From Actinomycetospora lemnae (lineage in GTDB: Bacteria > Actinomycetota > Actinomycetes > Mycobacteriales > Pseudonocardiaceae): 64,000 nucleotides of DNA. This document shows, piece by piece, positions 51,323 to 59,626 of this stretch. Below the pieces are notes generated by a model that saw only the letters and a program-made list of their open reading frames with translations, was not told the DNA's origin and ran no database searches. The stretch spans positions 1 through 64,000 of the forward strand of contig NZ_JAQZAO010000005.1 of NCBI RefSeq assembly GCF_028737315.1, given 5' to 3'. Positions within the stretch are counted from its first letter, which is position 1, and every line of letters starts with the position of its first letter. Position numbers and translations under genes: made by a program.

Positions 51323-52258
51323 ATGAGGTCTCCGGGTTTCTGGAAGAGCCACTACGTGACCTCCACCGATCCCGACGAGGTGGCACGGGCCGGAAGAACG
51401 CTCACGGTCACGTCAGGAGGCGAGACCGTCGAGCTGCTGCTGTTCCCACAGGAAGAGGATGTGCCGAGCATCCTGGTGTCTCCCGGCTCAGGGGGACACG
51501 CCTACGTGTTCGCCGAGCTGGCCTACCTCACCCACTGCGCCGGTTACCGGGTATTCGTCATGCCCAAGCACGGTGACAAGACCGTGGACGAGCTCGTCGT
51601 CCGACACCGCGAGGTGATCGGGTACATCGCGGCGCGATACAGCGACCGGATCGGTCTTTACGGTGAGGGTTTGGGCGGCTATGTGGGTTTCTATGTCGCT
51701 TTGGCGGGCACTCCGTCCGTGGGCAGCATCGCATGCCAGAACTCGCCTGCGATCCTCACCGAACTGGCCTACCACCGGGCCCTCTTGGCGGAGAGTGGTC
51801 CCTGGGCCAGGGCAGCGAGCCGCAGGCGGATCATGCTGCCGGTCGGTCGCCAACTGGTGCGACGCGCTCCCTGGCTCCGGGTGCCCATCTCGTCCTATCT
51901 GCCGTGGCGGGACCTCGTCGATACCCACGAGGGCGTCCGTGACGTGGAGCGCCGCCTGGTGTCGGACGGCTACTTGGAGGACCCGGACTTCGACCGGTGG
52001 TATTCGCTGTCCACGGTGATGTCGCTCGTGAGCACGCCGCCCCCCGCGCCGCTCGTCTCTCTGGCCACCCCGACCATGTTCGTGATCGCCAGCCAGGGGC
52101 CGACTCCCGGCTACGTCGCCGATCTCTACGATCGGCTGCCCCTCACCCGCAAACGGATTCTGCGCGTCGAGGGCAGCGTTTACTGGATGCTTTCGCATCC
52201 CAGAGAGGCCGCGGCCCTCATCGGCGACTGGTTCGACGCTTCGCTCCCGCCGCCGTGA
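51323..52258 (+). CDS. Alpha/beta-hydrolase-fold protein with altered nucleophile
   Basis: 311 aa, ATG with GAGGAGC. Alpha/beta-hydrolase features: ILVSPGSGGHAYVFAELAYL with the oxyanion-like loop, then RIGLYGEGLGGYVGFYVAL at the nucleophile elbow. The canonical sequence is GESLGG; here Gly116 replaces Ser (codon GGT), so ordinary hydrolase activity should be lost. LATPTMFVIAS and LRVEGSVYWMLSHP follow, the latter lacking a clear catalytic His. It may be a non-enzymatic homologue or a dying gene. Confidence 0.78.
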   Translation: MRSPGFWKSHYVTSTDPDEVARAGRTLTVTSGGETVELLLFPQEEDVPSILVSPGSGGHAYVFAELAYLTHCAGYRVFVMPKHGDKTVDELVVRHREVIGYIAARYSDRIGLYGEGLGGYVGFYVALAGTPSVGSIACQNSPAILTELAYHRALLAESGPWARAASRRRIMLPVGRQLVRRAPWLRVPISSYLPWRDLVDTHEGVRDVERRLVSDGYLEDPDFDRWYSLSTVMSLVSTPPPAPLVSLATPTMFVIASQGPTPGYVADLYDRLPLTRKRILRVEGSVYWMLSHPREAAALIGDWFDASLPPP

Positions 52259-52621
52259 CGGTCTGGCGAGGTGTGCCTGGAAGGCGACCGGGGTGTGCTT
52301 TACCTCCATGAGTGGCCTGGGCTCACTGTTCGCCCCGGGGCGACTCCGCTGGCGGCGCCGGCGCTGGCGGCCCTCCTGAGCGGTGGGACCAACGGTCCGG
52401 ACCCGCGGGCCTGCTGACTCTTCGCACTCCCGGCGCCCTGACCCGACGGTCGAAGAAGGGCGGGATAGGGGAGGTTCCATGCGACACCGGCGGGCTGCTC
52501 GTGCGGTGGTGGCCGGTGGCCGTGATCGGTCTGGGCGTGCCCGGAGCTGCTCGCCCAGCGCAGCATCGCTCCCCGGCCGCTCGCAGCAGGATTGAGGACT
52601 CAGTCCGGAGAGGACCGGTCG
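52259..52621. other. Intergenic region
   Basis: 363 bp without a recognisable gene or repeat. The segment before 52,622 supplies GGAGAGG for the DUF4395 gene. Confidence 0.4.
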
Positions 52622-53146
52622 ATGGCAACCGTCAGTGCTTTCACCGACAACAACTTGGATGGGCAAGGTTTCGGGTACCTGGACCAGAAGGCCAAGGCTC
52701 GGTATGCGCTGCCCCTGCGTTTCACGCCCGCAGTGGGAACGACGCTGATCGCGACGGGGTTGGTCATGCAGTCGCCGATCTGGCTGGGATCGGCGGCCCT
52801 CGTCGCCCTCAGTGGGGCCCTGTTCCCGACGGGTATGGTCATCGATCTCATCTACAACCTCGGTGTCCGTCATCTCCTGCAGGCGCCACCGCTGCCGCCG
52901 ACACCGAGACCGCGTCGGTTCTCCTACTTCCTGTCCGCCGGCTTGCTGGCGGGCGCAGCTTTGTCCTTCCGGTATCGACGACCCGCCTTGGGAGCCGTCC
53001 TGGCCGGATCGGTTGCCATCGGAGCCACGATTCTCACGACTACGCTGTGGTGTCTTGGATCGTGGATCTACAGGGTTCTCTTCGAATCCTCGTCTCCGGG
53101 ATCGTGCCGCAACTCGGGTCCGGTGAGCGGGAGGGCGGGTGGTTGA
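52622..53146 (+). CDS. DUF4395 family membrane protein
   Basis: 174 aa, ATG with GGAGAGG. DUF4395 features: DQKAKARYALPLRFTPAVGTTLIATGLV and FPTGMVIDLIYNLGVRHLLQAPPLPPTPRPRRFSYFL, with about four membrane segments. Family function unknown; members often lie with thioredoxin or metal-stress genes. The C-terminal ~20 residues are Ser/Arg/Gly-rich. Confidence 0.82.
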   Translation: MATVSAFTDNNLDGQGFGYLDQKAKARYALPLRFTPAVGTTLIATGLVMQSPIWLGSAALVALSGALFPTGMVIDLIYNLGVRHLLQAPPLPPTPRPRRFSYFLSAGLLAGAALSFRYRRPALGAVLAGSVAIGATILTTTLWCLGSWIYRVLFESSSPGSCRNSGPVSGRAGG

Positions 53147-53169
53147 AGCCAGGTTCCCGCCGATGACTG

Positions 53170-53606
53170 ACCACCAACGGCGTCGGGACCGGGGCCAACC
53201 TGGCCCCCTACCCGCCCGACGTCGACTTGATCCGGCGTAGACATCTCCCGCGCATGCTCGAGCGAGCCCGCCAGCGCGCGGGCCGGTTGGGCCGTGCTGT
53301 CACGCTGGAGCTGGCCGACATCAAGCATCTCCCCTACCCGGACGCCAGCTTCGACACAGTGACCGCTGCCTGTGTCTTCTGCTCCGCTGCCGATCCTGTG
53401 CAAGGCCTGCGGGAAGCCGATCGCGTGGTCGGTCCGAATGGCCGCATTTGCTCTACGAGCCCGTCCGGCCGACCAATCCGCGCCTGGCCGAGCTGCTCAG
53501 CCCGCTGACCCGCCGCCTGTTCGGCCCCGAGATGAACCGACGCACGGAGCAGAACCTCGCGCGCGCCGGTTTGATCGTCGACGAGATCACGAGGAGCCTG
53601 TCCTGA
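53170..53606 (+). pseudogene. UbiE-type methyltransferase fragment
   Basis: The SAM motif remnant GVGTGANLAPYP (near 53,180) starts the similarity, the N-terminus is missing, and LPRMLERARQRAGRLG and LPYPDASFDTVTAACVFCSA follow. A frameshift near 53,455 moves the last part (LLYEPVRPTNPRLAELLSP) to another frame, ending at 53,606. Truncated and frameshifted, hence non-functional. It overlaps the end of the copper ATPase gene by 20 bp. Confidence 0.72.
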
Positions 53607-56154
53607 TCTTTGCGCGCCCACGGGATGGTCCGCTCACCTCGACGTCCGGTTCGGTGGCGCTCGGCACCGCTGCCGTAAGGGGAGGTGTGCGGTGACGGCG
53701 CAGCCGGTTGGCGTTGCCGACCACCGACAGTGAGCTCAGCGCCATGGCTGCGGCGGCGAGCATCGGGCTCAGGCGCAGGCCGAGCACGGGGTAGAGGACA
53801 CCGGCGGCGATGGGCACGCCGATGGCGTTGTACACCAGGGCGAAGAAGAGGTTCTGGCGGATGTTGCGCATCGTGGCGCGCGACAGGCGGATCGCGGTCA
53901 CGACTCCGGCCAGGGAGCCGGAGATCAGGGTGATGTCGGCGGCCTCGATCGCGACGTCCGTGCCCGTGCCGATGGCCAGCCCGATGTCGGCCTGGGCGAG
54001 CGCGGGGGCGTCGTTGATGCCGTCCCCGACCATGCCGACATGTCGGCCCTCGGCCTGGAGCCGGCGGATCTCCCCGGCTTTGTGCTCGGGCAGTACCTCG
54101 GCGAGGACTCGACGGATGCCGACCTGGCGGGCGATGGCGGCCGCTGTCCGCTGGTTGTCGCCGGTGATCATGACGACGTCGAGACCGAGCCGGTAGAGCG
54201 CGGCGATTGCAGCAGCAGAGTCTTCCTTGATGATGTCGGCGACCGCGAGCACGCCGGCCGGTCGATCGTCGACCGCGGCCACGACGGGTGTCTTGCCCTC
54301 GGCGGAGAACCTGGCCGCGACGGGCTCGAGGGGGCTGGTGTCGATGCCGGCTCCGCGGAGGAGTCGCTGGGTGCCGACCAGGACACAATGCCCATCGACC
54401 GTGGCGTGCACGCCCTTCCCGGTGATCGAGTCGAAGTCACTCGCGACCCTGGTGTCGAGACCGCGTGAGCTCGCGCCTGCGACGACAGCGGCGCCCAGCG
54501 GGTGCTCGCTGTCGGCCTCCACCGCGGCGACGAGGGTCAGTAGCTCGTCGTCGCTGAGGGCCCCGGTGGTCCAGATGTCGGTCAGGGAGGGCTCGCCGGC
54601 GGTGATGGTCCCGGTCTTGTCGAGCACGATGGTGTCGAGCTTGTGTGCGGTCTCCAAGGCTTCGGCCGAGCGGATGAGGACGCCGGCGCGGGCGCCCTTG
54701 CCGGTCCCGACCATGATCGACAGTGGTGTGGCGAGGCCGAGGGCGCAGGGGCACGCAATGATCAACACGGAGACTGCGGACACCAGGGCGAGGGTGAGCG
54801 CCGGTGGCGGTCCAGCGAGGTACCAGACGGCGAAGGTGGCGACGGCGATGGCGATGACCGCGGGCACGAAGTAGGCCGAGGTGGCGTCGGCGAGGCGCTG
54901 GATCGGGGCCTTCGAGGCCTGTGCCTGCTGCACCATGCGGATGATCTGAGCGAGCATGGTGTCGGCGCCGACTTTGGCCGCGCGGACCCGCAGGACGCCG
55001 GTGGTGTTGATGGTGGCCCCGATGACGGCATCGCCGGCCTTCTTCGAGACCGGGATCGACTCGCCGGTGACCATCGACTCGTCCACAGCAGAGGAGCCCG
55101 ACAGCACGGTGGCGTCGACGGGGACCTTCTCGCCCGGCCGGATCACCATCTCGTCGCCGACCACGACCTCGTCGATCGGCAGCTCCACCTCGCCTGCTTC
55201 GCGAACGACACGGGCGGTGCGGGCCCGCAGCCCGAGCAGAGCGCGGATGGCCTCGCCGGTACCTGCCTTGGCGCGGGCCTCGAGCAGCCGGCCCAGCACG
55301 ATGAGGGTCAGGATCACGCCGACGGCCTCGTAGTAGACCTCGCGAATGTCTTCGGGCAGCAGTCCGGGCGCGAACGTGACGACGAGGCTGTAGCCGTAGG
55401 CGGCGACCGTGCCGAGCGTGATGAGGGTGTTCATGTCCGCCGAGCGGTGGGCCAGGGTGAGCCAGCCGGTGCGGTGGATGGGCCAGCCGGTGTAGAGCAT
55501 CACCGGGGTGATCAGGCCGAACTGCACCCAGGGGTTGAGCAGCACGCCGGGCACCCAGCCGGCACCGAACACCGCGTGGGCCATGACCGCGAACAGCACC
55601 GGCAGGGTGAGGATCGCGCCCACGACGACCCGGCGGGTTAGATCGCTGATCTCCGCACGGCGCTCCTCGGCTTGCGCGGCTTCGTCCTCAGCCGCGGTGC
55701 GGGACGCGGGCGGCGGTGCCGGGCTGCCTACCTCGGCCCCGGAGGACGGGGCCTGTCGGGGTGTGGCCGGTGAGTCGCTCGCGGGTTCCACGATGAGCGA
55801 ACCGTGGATCATGTTCATCCCGCAGGCGAACCCGAAGGTCCCGGCCCGCGCGGGCTCGACGCGGACGGTGGTGCGGGCGAAGGCAGGCAACGCGGCGTTG
55901 ACTCCCAGATCGGGGAACACGACGTGGGAGGTGCAGTCGCCGCTCTCCTGGCGGTCGAAGACCAGCTCCAAGGGCACGTTCTGCCGCGCCCGAACGATGG
56001 CGGGCTGGTAGCCCCCGCGCACCGTGATCTCGACACGCTGCACGGCGCCGGCGATCTCTGCAGTGCGGGCTCGACGAGGCCCGAAAAAGTACCAGCCCAG
56101 GAAGGCCATGGCGGCGACGGCGACCACCAGCACCGTGATGTCGGCCGTGCCCAT
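53587..56154 (-). CDS. Cu(I) P1B-type ATPase with N-terminal cupredoxin-like domain
   Basis: 855 aa from ATG 56154 with AAGGGAGC. One N-terminal membrane segment ([18 protein letters not shown]) leads to a cupredoxin-like domain (~30-135) with candidate copper ligands in [14 protein letters not shown] and [12 protein letters not shown]. After a linker comes a complete P1B ATPase: TGES, the CPC metal site ([13 protein letters not shown]), [21 protein letters not shown], and the C-terminal [16 protein letters not shown] typical of copper exporters. It replaces the usual HMA domain. It should export Cu(I) or Ag(I). DUF2933, SHOCT and ICMT-like genes nearby fit a metal-resistance cluster. Confidence 0.92.
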   Translation of the reverse strand: MGTADITVLVVAVAAMAFLGWYFFGPRRARTAEIAGAVQRVEITVRGGYQPAIVRARQNVPLELVFDRQESGDCTSHVVFPDLGVNAALPAFARTTVRVEPARAGTFGFACGMNMIHGSLIVEPASDSPATPRQAPSSGAEVGSPAPPPASRTAAEDEAAQAEERRAEISDLTRRVVVGAILTLPVLFAVMAHAVFGAGWVPGVLLNPWVQFGLITPVMLYTGWPIHRTGWLTLAHRSADMNTLITLGTVAAYGYSLVVTFAPGLLPEDIREVYYEAVGVILTLIVLGRLLEARAKAGTGEAIRALLGLRARTARVVREAGEVELPIDEVVVGDEMVIRPGEKVPVDATVLSGSSAVDESMVTGESIPVSKKAGDAVIGATINTTGVLRVRAAKVGADTMLAQIIRMVQQAQASKAPIQRLADATSAYFVPAVIAIAVATFAVWYLAGPPPALTLALVSAVSVLIIACPCALGLATPLSIMVGTGKGARAGVLIRSAEALETAHKLDTIVLDKTGTITAGEPSLTDIWTTGALSDDELLTLVAAVEADSEHPLGAAVVAGASSRGLDTRVASDFDSITGKGVHATVDGHCVLVGTQRLLRGAGIDTSPLEPVAARFSAEGKTPVVAAVDDRPAGVLAVADIIKEDSAAAIAALYRLGLDVVMITGDNQRTAAAIARQVGIRRVLAEVLPEHKAGEIRRLQAEGRHVGMVGDGINDAPALAQADIGLAIGTGTDVAIEAADITLISGSLAGVVTAIRLSRATMRNIRQNLFFALVYNAIGVPIAAGVLYPVLGLRLSPMLAAAAMALSSLSVVGNANRLRRHRTPPLTAAVPSATEPDVEVSGPSRGRAKIRTGSS

Positions 56155-56335
56155 GACCGCTCCCTTCATCGACCTGGCGTAGGCCTGAACTTTGCGCGTT
56201 GGATACGCCCCCGGGGTAGGGACCTTTGCCCGTTGCAGAAGGGTCCGGTCGGACCCCACCCGAGGACGTGCGGCCCTCGATGGCGGACGTGCGGCCGGCG
56301 CAAGCTACGGGTCGGCATCAGAGAAAGGGGACGCC

Positions 56336-56563
56336 GTGAAGCGCCAACATCTGCCCCTGTACGCGATTGCGCTCGCGATCCTCGTCGTCGGCCTGGCGTT
56401 CGCCGGAGTGCCGGTCCAGACGCTCTTGATCGGTCTCCTCGTGCTGGTCTGCCCGCTGATGATGATGTTCATGATGGGTGGCCACGGCGGGCACGGGGGT
56501 TCCGACCACCCGAGCGACCAGCCTAATCAGAAACAGCACGGTCCCACCGAGCCTCGACCGTAA
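56336..56563 (+). CDS. DUF2933 family small membrane protein
   Basis: 75 aa, GTG with GAAAGGGGAC. Two hydrophobic stretches (YAIALAILVVGLAF, LLIGLLVLVCPLMMMFMMGG) and the His/Gly-rich GGHGGHGGSDH match DUF2933. The Met/His-rich end suggests metal contact (inference). Divergent from the copper ATPase, with the promoter region between. Confidence 0.82.
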   Translation: MKRQHLPLYAIALAILVVGLAFAGVPVQTLLIGLLVLVCPLMMMFMMGGHGGHGGSDHPSDQPNQKQHGPTEPRP

Positions 56564-56599
56564 CGCGCCAGAGGAAGAAGGGGAGGGGGTGGAGTCCGC

Positions 56600-57251
56600 G
56601 TGGCCGACGCCGCGTACGGTCTCTGGCCGCTGGTGAGCTTGAATACCGGGCTGTTCCTGCTGTTCGCCGTGAGCTTCTTCCATCCCCGTACGCCTCGGGA
56701 TTGGCGCGCGATGGGTGGTTTCACTGCGTTCCTGGTCGCGTTGTTCACCGAGATGTACGGCGTCCCGCTGACCGTCTATCTGCTCGGGTCGTGGCTGGGG
56801 TCGCGCTTCCCTCTGCTGCGTGACACCCATGCCGGTGGGCATCTGTGGAACGACCTGACCGGGTGGTCCGGTGATCCGCACCTGAGCCCGTTCCACCTGG
56901 CCAGCTACGCCGCGATCGGTGGCGGCTTCTGGCTGATCGCCGTGGCGGCACCTGCACGAGGCCGCCCACAGCGAACACCTGGCCACCACCGGCCCCTACG
57001 CGTGGGTGCGGCACCCGCAGTACGACGGGTTCCTGCTCGTGATGATCGGCTTCCTGCTGCAGTGGCCGACCATCCCCACGCTGGTCATGTTCCCGATCCT
57101 GGTCGTCGTCTACGCCCGGCTGGCGCGCAGCGAGGAACGCGAGGTCGCAGCCCGATTCGGCGAACAGTGGACCACCTACGCCGCGCGGACCCCGCGGTTC
57201 ATCCCCCGCCGGCACCAACAGATCGACGCGTCGTCGGGCCGAGCGCGATGA
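56600..57251 (+). pseudogene. Isoprenylcysteine carboxyl methyltransferase-like protein, frameshifted
   Basis: The N-terminal half in one frame (LNTGLFLLFAVSFFHPRTPRDW, TEMYGVPLTVYLLGSW) and the C-terminal half in another (LATTGPYAWVRHPQYDGFLL, ARFGEQWTTYAARTPRFIP). The shift is a +1 at about 56,948 between IA and WRHLHEAAHSEH. Apart from this, the ICMT motif set is complete. Family members with this N-terminus occur in metal-resistance clusters; the substrate is unknown. An artefactual base is possible. Confidence 0.8.
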
Positions 57252-57785
57252 GCGGGCACGCCACTCGAGCCGGGGTCCTCGCCGCGGCTGCACTCGGCGC
57301 GTTCTACGCCCTCGTCGTCGGCGGTGTCGGCGGTATCGCCCACCTCGGGCAGCAAGCGGCCGAAGACTGGCCCTGGGTGGTGCTGATCTTGGTGGGCTTC
57401 GGCACCCAGATCGCCCTGCTCCTCGAACTAAGGCGCCGGCGTCGGTTGCGCGACGCGGCGATGAAGAACAGCGACCGGCGGCGGAGCCGGCGCGTCCGCG
57501 GTCGAGGTCACCATGACTCCCCCCCGCCTGGACGCCTCGGGCGCGGTGTTCCGGGTGCAGTTGGACACCCACAGCGTGCCGCTCGACCTGGACCTGGCGT
57601 CCTCCGCGCACCTGCGGGTCGACGCCACGGACGGCGGCCGGGCGAGCTGGGACGGGTCCGCCCCCGGCGGCCACCACCGCGAAGGGACGCTCGCCTTCAC
57701 CACCCCCGTCACCAGCGGCGCCAACGTGGTGCTGACCATCACCGGACTGCCCGCCGACGCCGTCGGGTCCTGGACCGCGCCATGA
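57248..57785 (+). pseudogene. Metal-cluster membrane protein, frameshifted and probably shortened
   Basis: The ATG overlaps the ICMT-like stop. The first frame gives two membrane segments (LAAAALGAFYALVVGGVGG, WVVLILVGFGTQIALLLEL). Near 57,470 the sequence continues in another frame (AGASAVEVTMTPPRLDASG, VQLDTHSVPLDLDL, PGGHHREGTLAF) to 57,785. The join skips the middle part usually expected between such halves, so both a frameshift and a deletion may have occurred. Confidence 0.6.
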
Positions 57786-57850
57786 CCGTCGCCCGGCGGG
57801 AGTGCGGACCCGAACGATCGTGGTGGGGCTGGCAGTAACCAGGTCGTTGG

Positions 57851-59287
57851 CTATGTGTCGGCCTTGGTGATCAGAGGTGCTTTACCGAGCGCGGTCCTGG
57901 GGATGGATGTCACCTCTCGGATCCGTAGCTCTGGTGCTTCGACGCCCTGCCCCATCAGCGCGTCCTCCAGGCGCGCCGTCAGTGCCGCCCGGTCGAGGTT
58001 GCGTGGCTGCGCCAGGAGCACCTCGAGTCGGTCGGGTCGCTGGACGATCTGCCAGCCGGCCGCGTCCACACGGTCCATGATGTGGTGGAGGACCACGGGC
58101 TGGACCACGCGCTCGGCGCCGCTGCGTGTCGTGAAGCGCAGCGCCTCCTGGCTGCGGCCCTGGAGCCCGCCGAGCAGCGCGTAGGGCCGCCCGCACGAGC
58201 AGCCGTGCTCGACCGCGAGCTGGACGCTGTCGGTCATCTCGTAGCGGATCAACGGCATCGTGCGCGAGAACAGCACGGTGACCAACACCTTGGCCCCGTA
58301 GACGCCCGGCGGCATCGGGCGATTGTCCTCGTCGACGACCTCGGTGATCACCATGTCCTCGAACAGGTGCATCCCCGCTTGGTGACCGCACTCGGCGGCG
58401 ATGGAGGCGGTCTCGGTGGCGCCGTAGACGTCGTGGGGGGCGTGCGACCACGCCGCGGTCGCGAGCTCACGGGTCGATTCGGTCAGCACCTCCGAGGCGC
58501 TGAACACGAACTCCGGCGCGATCGCGAGCCGACCGGCCAGCTGCCCTTCGGCGAGGAGCCGCACCATGGAGGCGTACGCGACCAGGATCCGCGGCTGCCA
58601 GTCGTCGAGGCGGGCGACGGTGCGGGCGACGTCGTCGCCGGAGTCGATCCGCAGGGTCGGCATCCACGGGCTGTGGATCGACGCCCCCACGCGCGCCGAC
58701 TGGTGGGTCGGGTTCGTGGAGCTCACCACCGCGGTGCGCATCCGCCGGGTCAGGCCGGCCACGGCGCCGCCCCACTCGTAGGCGCGGTTGTAGGAGGTGA
58801 GGATGTCCACCCACTCGGAGGAGTCCCACAGGAAGACGCCGCGTCGGCCGGTCGTGCCCGCCGTCGCGCAGACGTAGTACTTGCCCCGGTACAGCTCGTT
58901 CTCCCGTAGCGCGGACAGGTGCTCCTCCACGTCGACGAGGCGGATGTTGCGATCGGTGACGACCTCGTCGAACCGCTCCATGAGCTGCGCCTTGGTGAGC
59001 ACCGGCAGCTCCGACAAGGGTGCGTCGAATCGTCCCGCGTGGAAGCGCCGGTAGAAGGCCGAGTTGGCGTAGGCGTGGCGCCGCAGACGCGCGAGCGCCT
59101 CGGCCTGGTAGTCCTCCAACCGTGCCCGCGTCCACCGGTCGTGCCGGCGGAGCGCCCGGCGACGGGCCAACACCCGGAGCACGAGTCGGCTCGCCGTCAT
59201 CGCTTCGACCAATGCCCCGGAGCGCCATGCGGGTGCCTCGCCCGTGCGGCCCGGCGGAGATGCCGTCTGTCGCGTCGTACCCGCCAT
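57851..59287 (-). CDS. PaaK/CapK-like adenylate-forming ligase, intact
   Basis: 478 aa, ATG with GAGGAGG. ATAGTTGRRGVFLWD (phosphate-binding loop) lies at about 130, FVFSASEVLTESTRELA at ~250, YGATETASIAAECG at ~285, VLFSRTMPLIRYEMTDSVQL at ~345, and the C-terminal TALGKAPLI contains the catalytic lysine position. It should form an acyl-adenylate and perhaps a CoA thioester; the substrate is unknown. The broken paralogue at 47,585 is on the opposite strand, so the pair forms an inverted repeat of genes around the metal cluster. Confidence 0.85.
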   Translation of the reverse strand: MAGTTRQTASPPGRTGEAPAWRSGALVEAMTASRLVLRVLARRRALRRHDRWTRARLEDYQAEALARLRRHAYANSAFYRRFHAGRFDAPLSELPVLTKAQLMERFDEVVTDRNIRLVDVEEHLSALRENELYRGKYYVCATAGTTGRRGVFLWDSSEWVDILTSYNRAYEWGGAVAGLTRRMRTAVVSSTNPTHQSARVGASIHSPWMPTLRIDSGDDVARTVARLDDWQPRILVAYASMVRLLAEGQLAGRLAIAPEFVFSASEVLTESTRELATAAWSHAPHDVYGATETASIAAECGHQAGMHLFEDMVITEVVDEDNRPMPPGVYGAKVLVTVLFSRTMPLIRYEMTDSVQLAVEHGCSCGRPYALLGGLQGRSQEALRFTTRSGAERVVQPVVLHHIMDRVDAAGWQIVQRPDRLEVLLAQPRNLDRAALTARLEDALMGQGVEAPELRIREVTSIPRTALGKAPLITKADT

Positions 59288-59353
59288 GACCGCCCTCCTC
59301 GAGTGACGTTCGTCTGCCCTTGGTCTCACCCTCCACCGGGCGACGCCGTCCGT
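59288..59353. other. Short gap upstream of the intact ligase
   Basis: Contains GAGGAGG for the ligase. Between here and 59,622 the only candidate gene is the doubtful coupled ORF listed next. Confidence 0.4.
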
Positions 59354-59626
59354 TCAGGGCCGAAGGACGGCGACGGGCGGGACCTCCAGGGCACCACCAC
59401 TTCCGAGCGGCAGCTCAATTCCCTCGGACCTCGCGTTGCCGGTCTCGCCGAGCGCTTCGCCCTGTGCTCCAGCCTGGTCGACGGCCGCTACCAGCGCGAT
59501 GTACGACGCCTCCGTCGAGCTCGGCGAGACCCGGCAGCCCGTACCTGGAAGCTCCCGCGCCACGGTGCCGGCCCGGGACCTTGGCCGACCACCGCCGGGC
59601 GCTCGATCGCCGGAGCTCGGGATCAT
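59354..59626 (-). CDS. Small ORF coupled to the GH65 gene (doubtful)
   Basis: 90 aa. ATG overlaps the upstream TGA (ATGA), which suggests translational coupling. The composition (Gly/Ser/Ala/Pro) shows no family. Alternatively this stretch is simply non-coding. Confidence 0.3.
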   Translation of the reverse strand: MIPSSGDRAPGGGRPRSRAGTVARELPGTGCRVSPSSTEASYIALVAAVDQAGAQGEALGETGNARSEGIELPLGSGGALEVPPVAVLRP

